From positions 104,320,194 through 104,384,193 of the forward strand of contig OW804096.1 of the NCBI GenBank assembly GCA_942159475.1: a stretch of DNA of 64,000 nucleotides, given 5' to 3'. Source of the DNA: Sthenelais limicola. Its lineage: Eukaryota; Annelida; Polychaeta; Phyllodocida; Sigalionidae. Below, in pieces: positions 63,951-64,000 of the stretch (position 1 is its first letter; every line of letters starts with the position of its first letter). The notes under the pieces were generated by a model that saw only the letters and a program-made list of their open reading frames with translations, did no database searches and was not told where the DNA came from. The position numbers and the translations under genes were made by a program.

Positions 63951-64000
63951 CTGGACAAAAAATTCGGATATTTTATACAAATTGTTCATTTTGTAATATT

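Overview
This is a stretch of animal genome, probably from an invertebrate deuterostome and most likely an echinoderm. The reasons are an AT-rich composition, GT-AG introns, no bacterial gene organisation, and many copies of the short word TAGGCCTA in the non-coding DNA, which I associate with sea urchin and sea cucumber genomes. The species assignment is a guess; the eukaryotic assignment is not.

Almost the whole window is one plus-strand transcription unit. A shared 5' coding exon (CDS 1258-2004, preceded by a pyrimidine-rich splice acceptor and an in-frame stop) encodes 249 residues: a conserved-looking N-terminal block of about 55 residues, then an acidic, low-complexity stretch with two SUMO-type motifs. 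It contains no zinc finger and I recognise no BTB, KRAB, SCAN or ZAD domain. It ends at a donor site exactly between codons (phase 0).

From 4945 to 62303 there are 51 apparently intact alternative last exons, all on the same strand. Each has a splice acceptor, opens in phase 0, carries a short variable spacer, exactly two C2H2-type zinc fingers (usually joined by a TGE[RK]P[FY] linker) and a stop codon, and has no required downstream donor. They are numbered ZF-1 to ZF-51 here. About eleven (ZF-4, 6, 28, 29, 30, 32, 36, 38, 41, 42 and others without an early Met) are easily missed because no Met precedes the fingers. Three clear pseudo-exons and several fainter relics lie between them. The exons are dense at 4.9-20.4 kb and 28-39.8 kb and sparse to the right, where repeats dominate.

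The simplest reading is a gene that joins one constant N-terminal half to any of about 51 two-finger DNA-binding ends, the same logic as Drosophila lola or mod(mdg4), but with an unrelated N-terminal domain and a larger set of ends. Groups of neighbouring exons are visibly tandem duplicates (ZF-3/4/5 with the pseudo-exon plus ZF-6/7; ZF-16/17/18; ZF-25/26/27; ZF-29/30/31; ZF-33/34/35; ZF-50/51). The recognition helices differ between most copies, so the array looks like a diversifying set of DNA-reading heads.

The remaining DNA holds two adjacent TTAA-flanked inverted-repeat elements (56.2-58.1 kb), a 1.7-kb foldback element (50.9-52.6 kb), a 122-bp palindromic element (61.3 kb), several minisatellites and tandem duplications (20.9, 33.9, 44.6-46.3 kb), and two copies of a dispersed repeat ending in a purine-rich tract (26.1 and 42.8 kb). 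At the right edge, on the minus strand, is the last exon of a gene resembling PIGO (GPI ethanolamine phosphate transferase 3), which marks the end of the array by convergent orientation.
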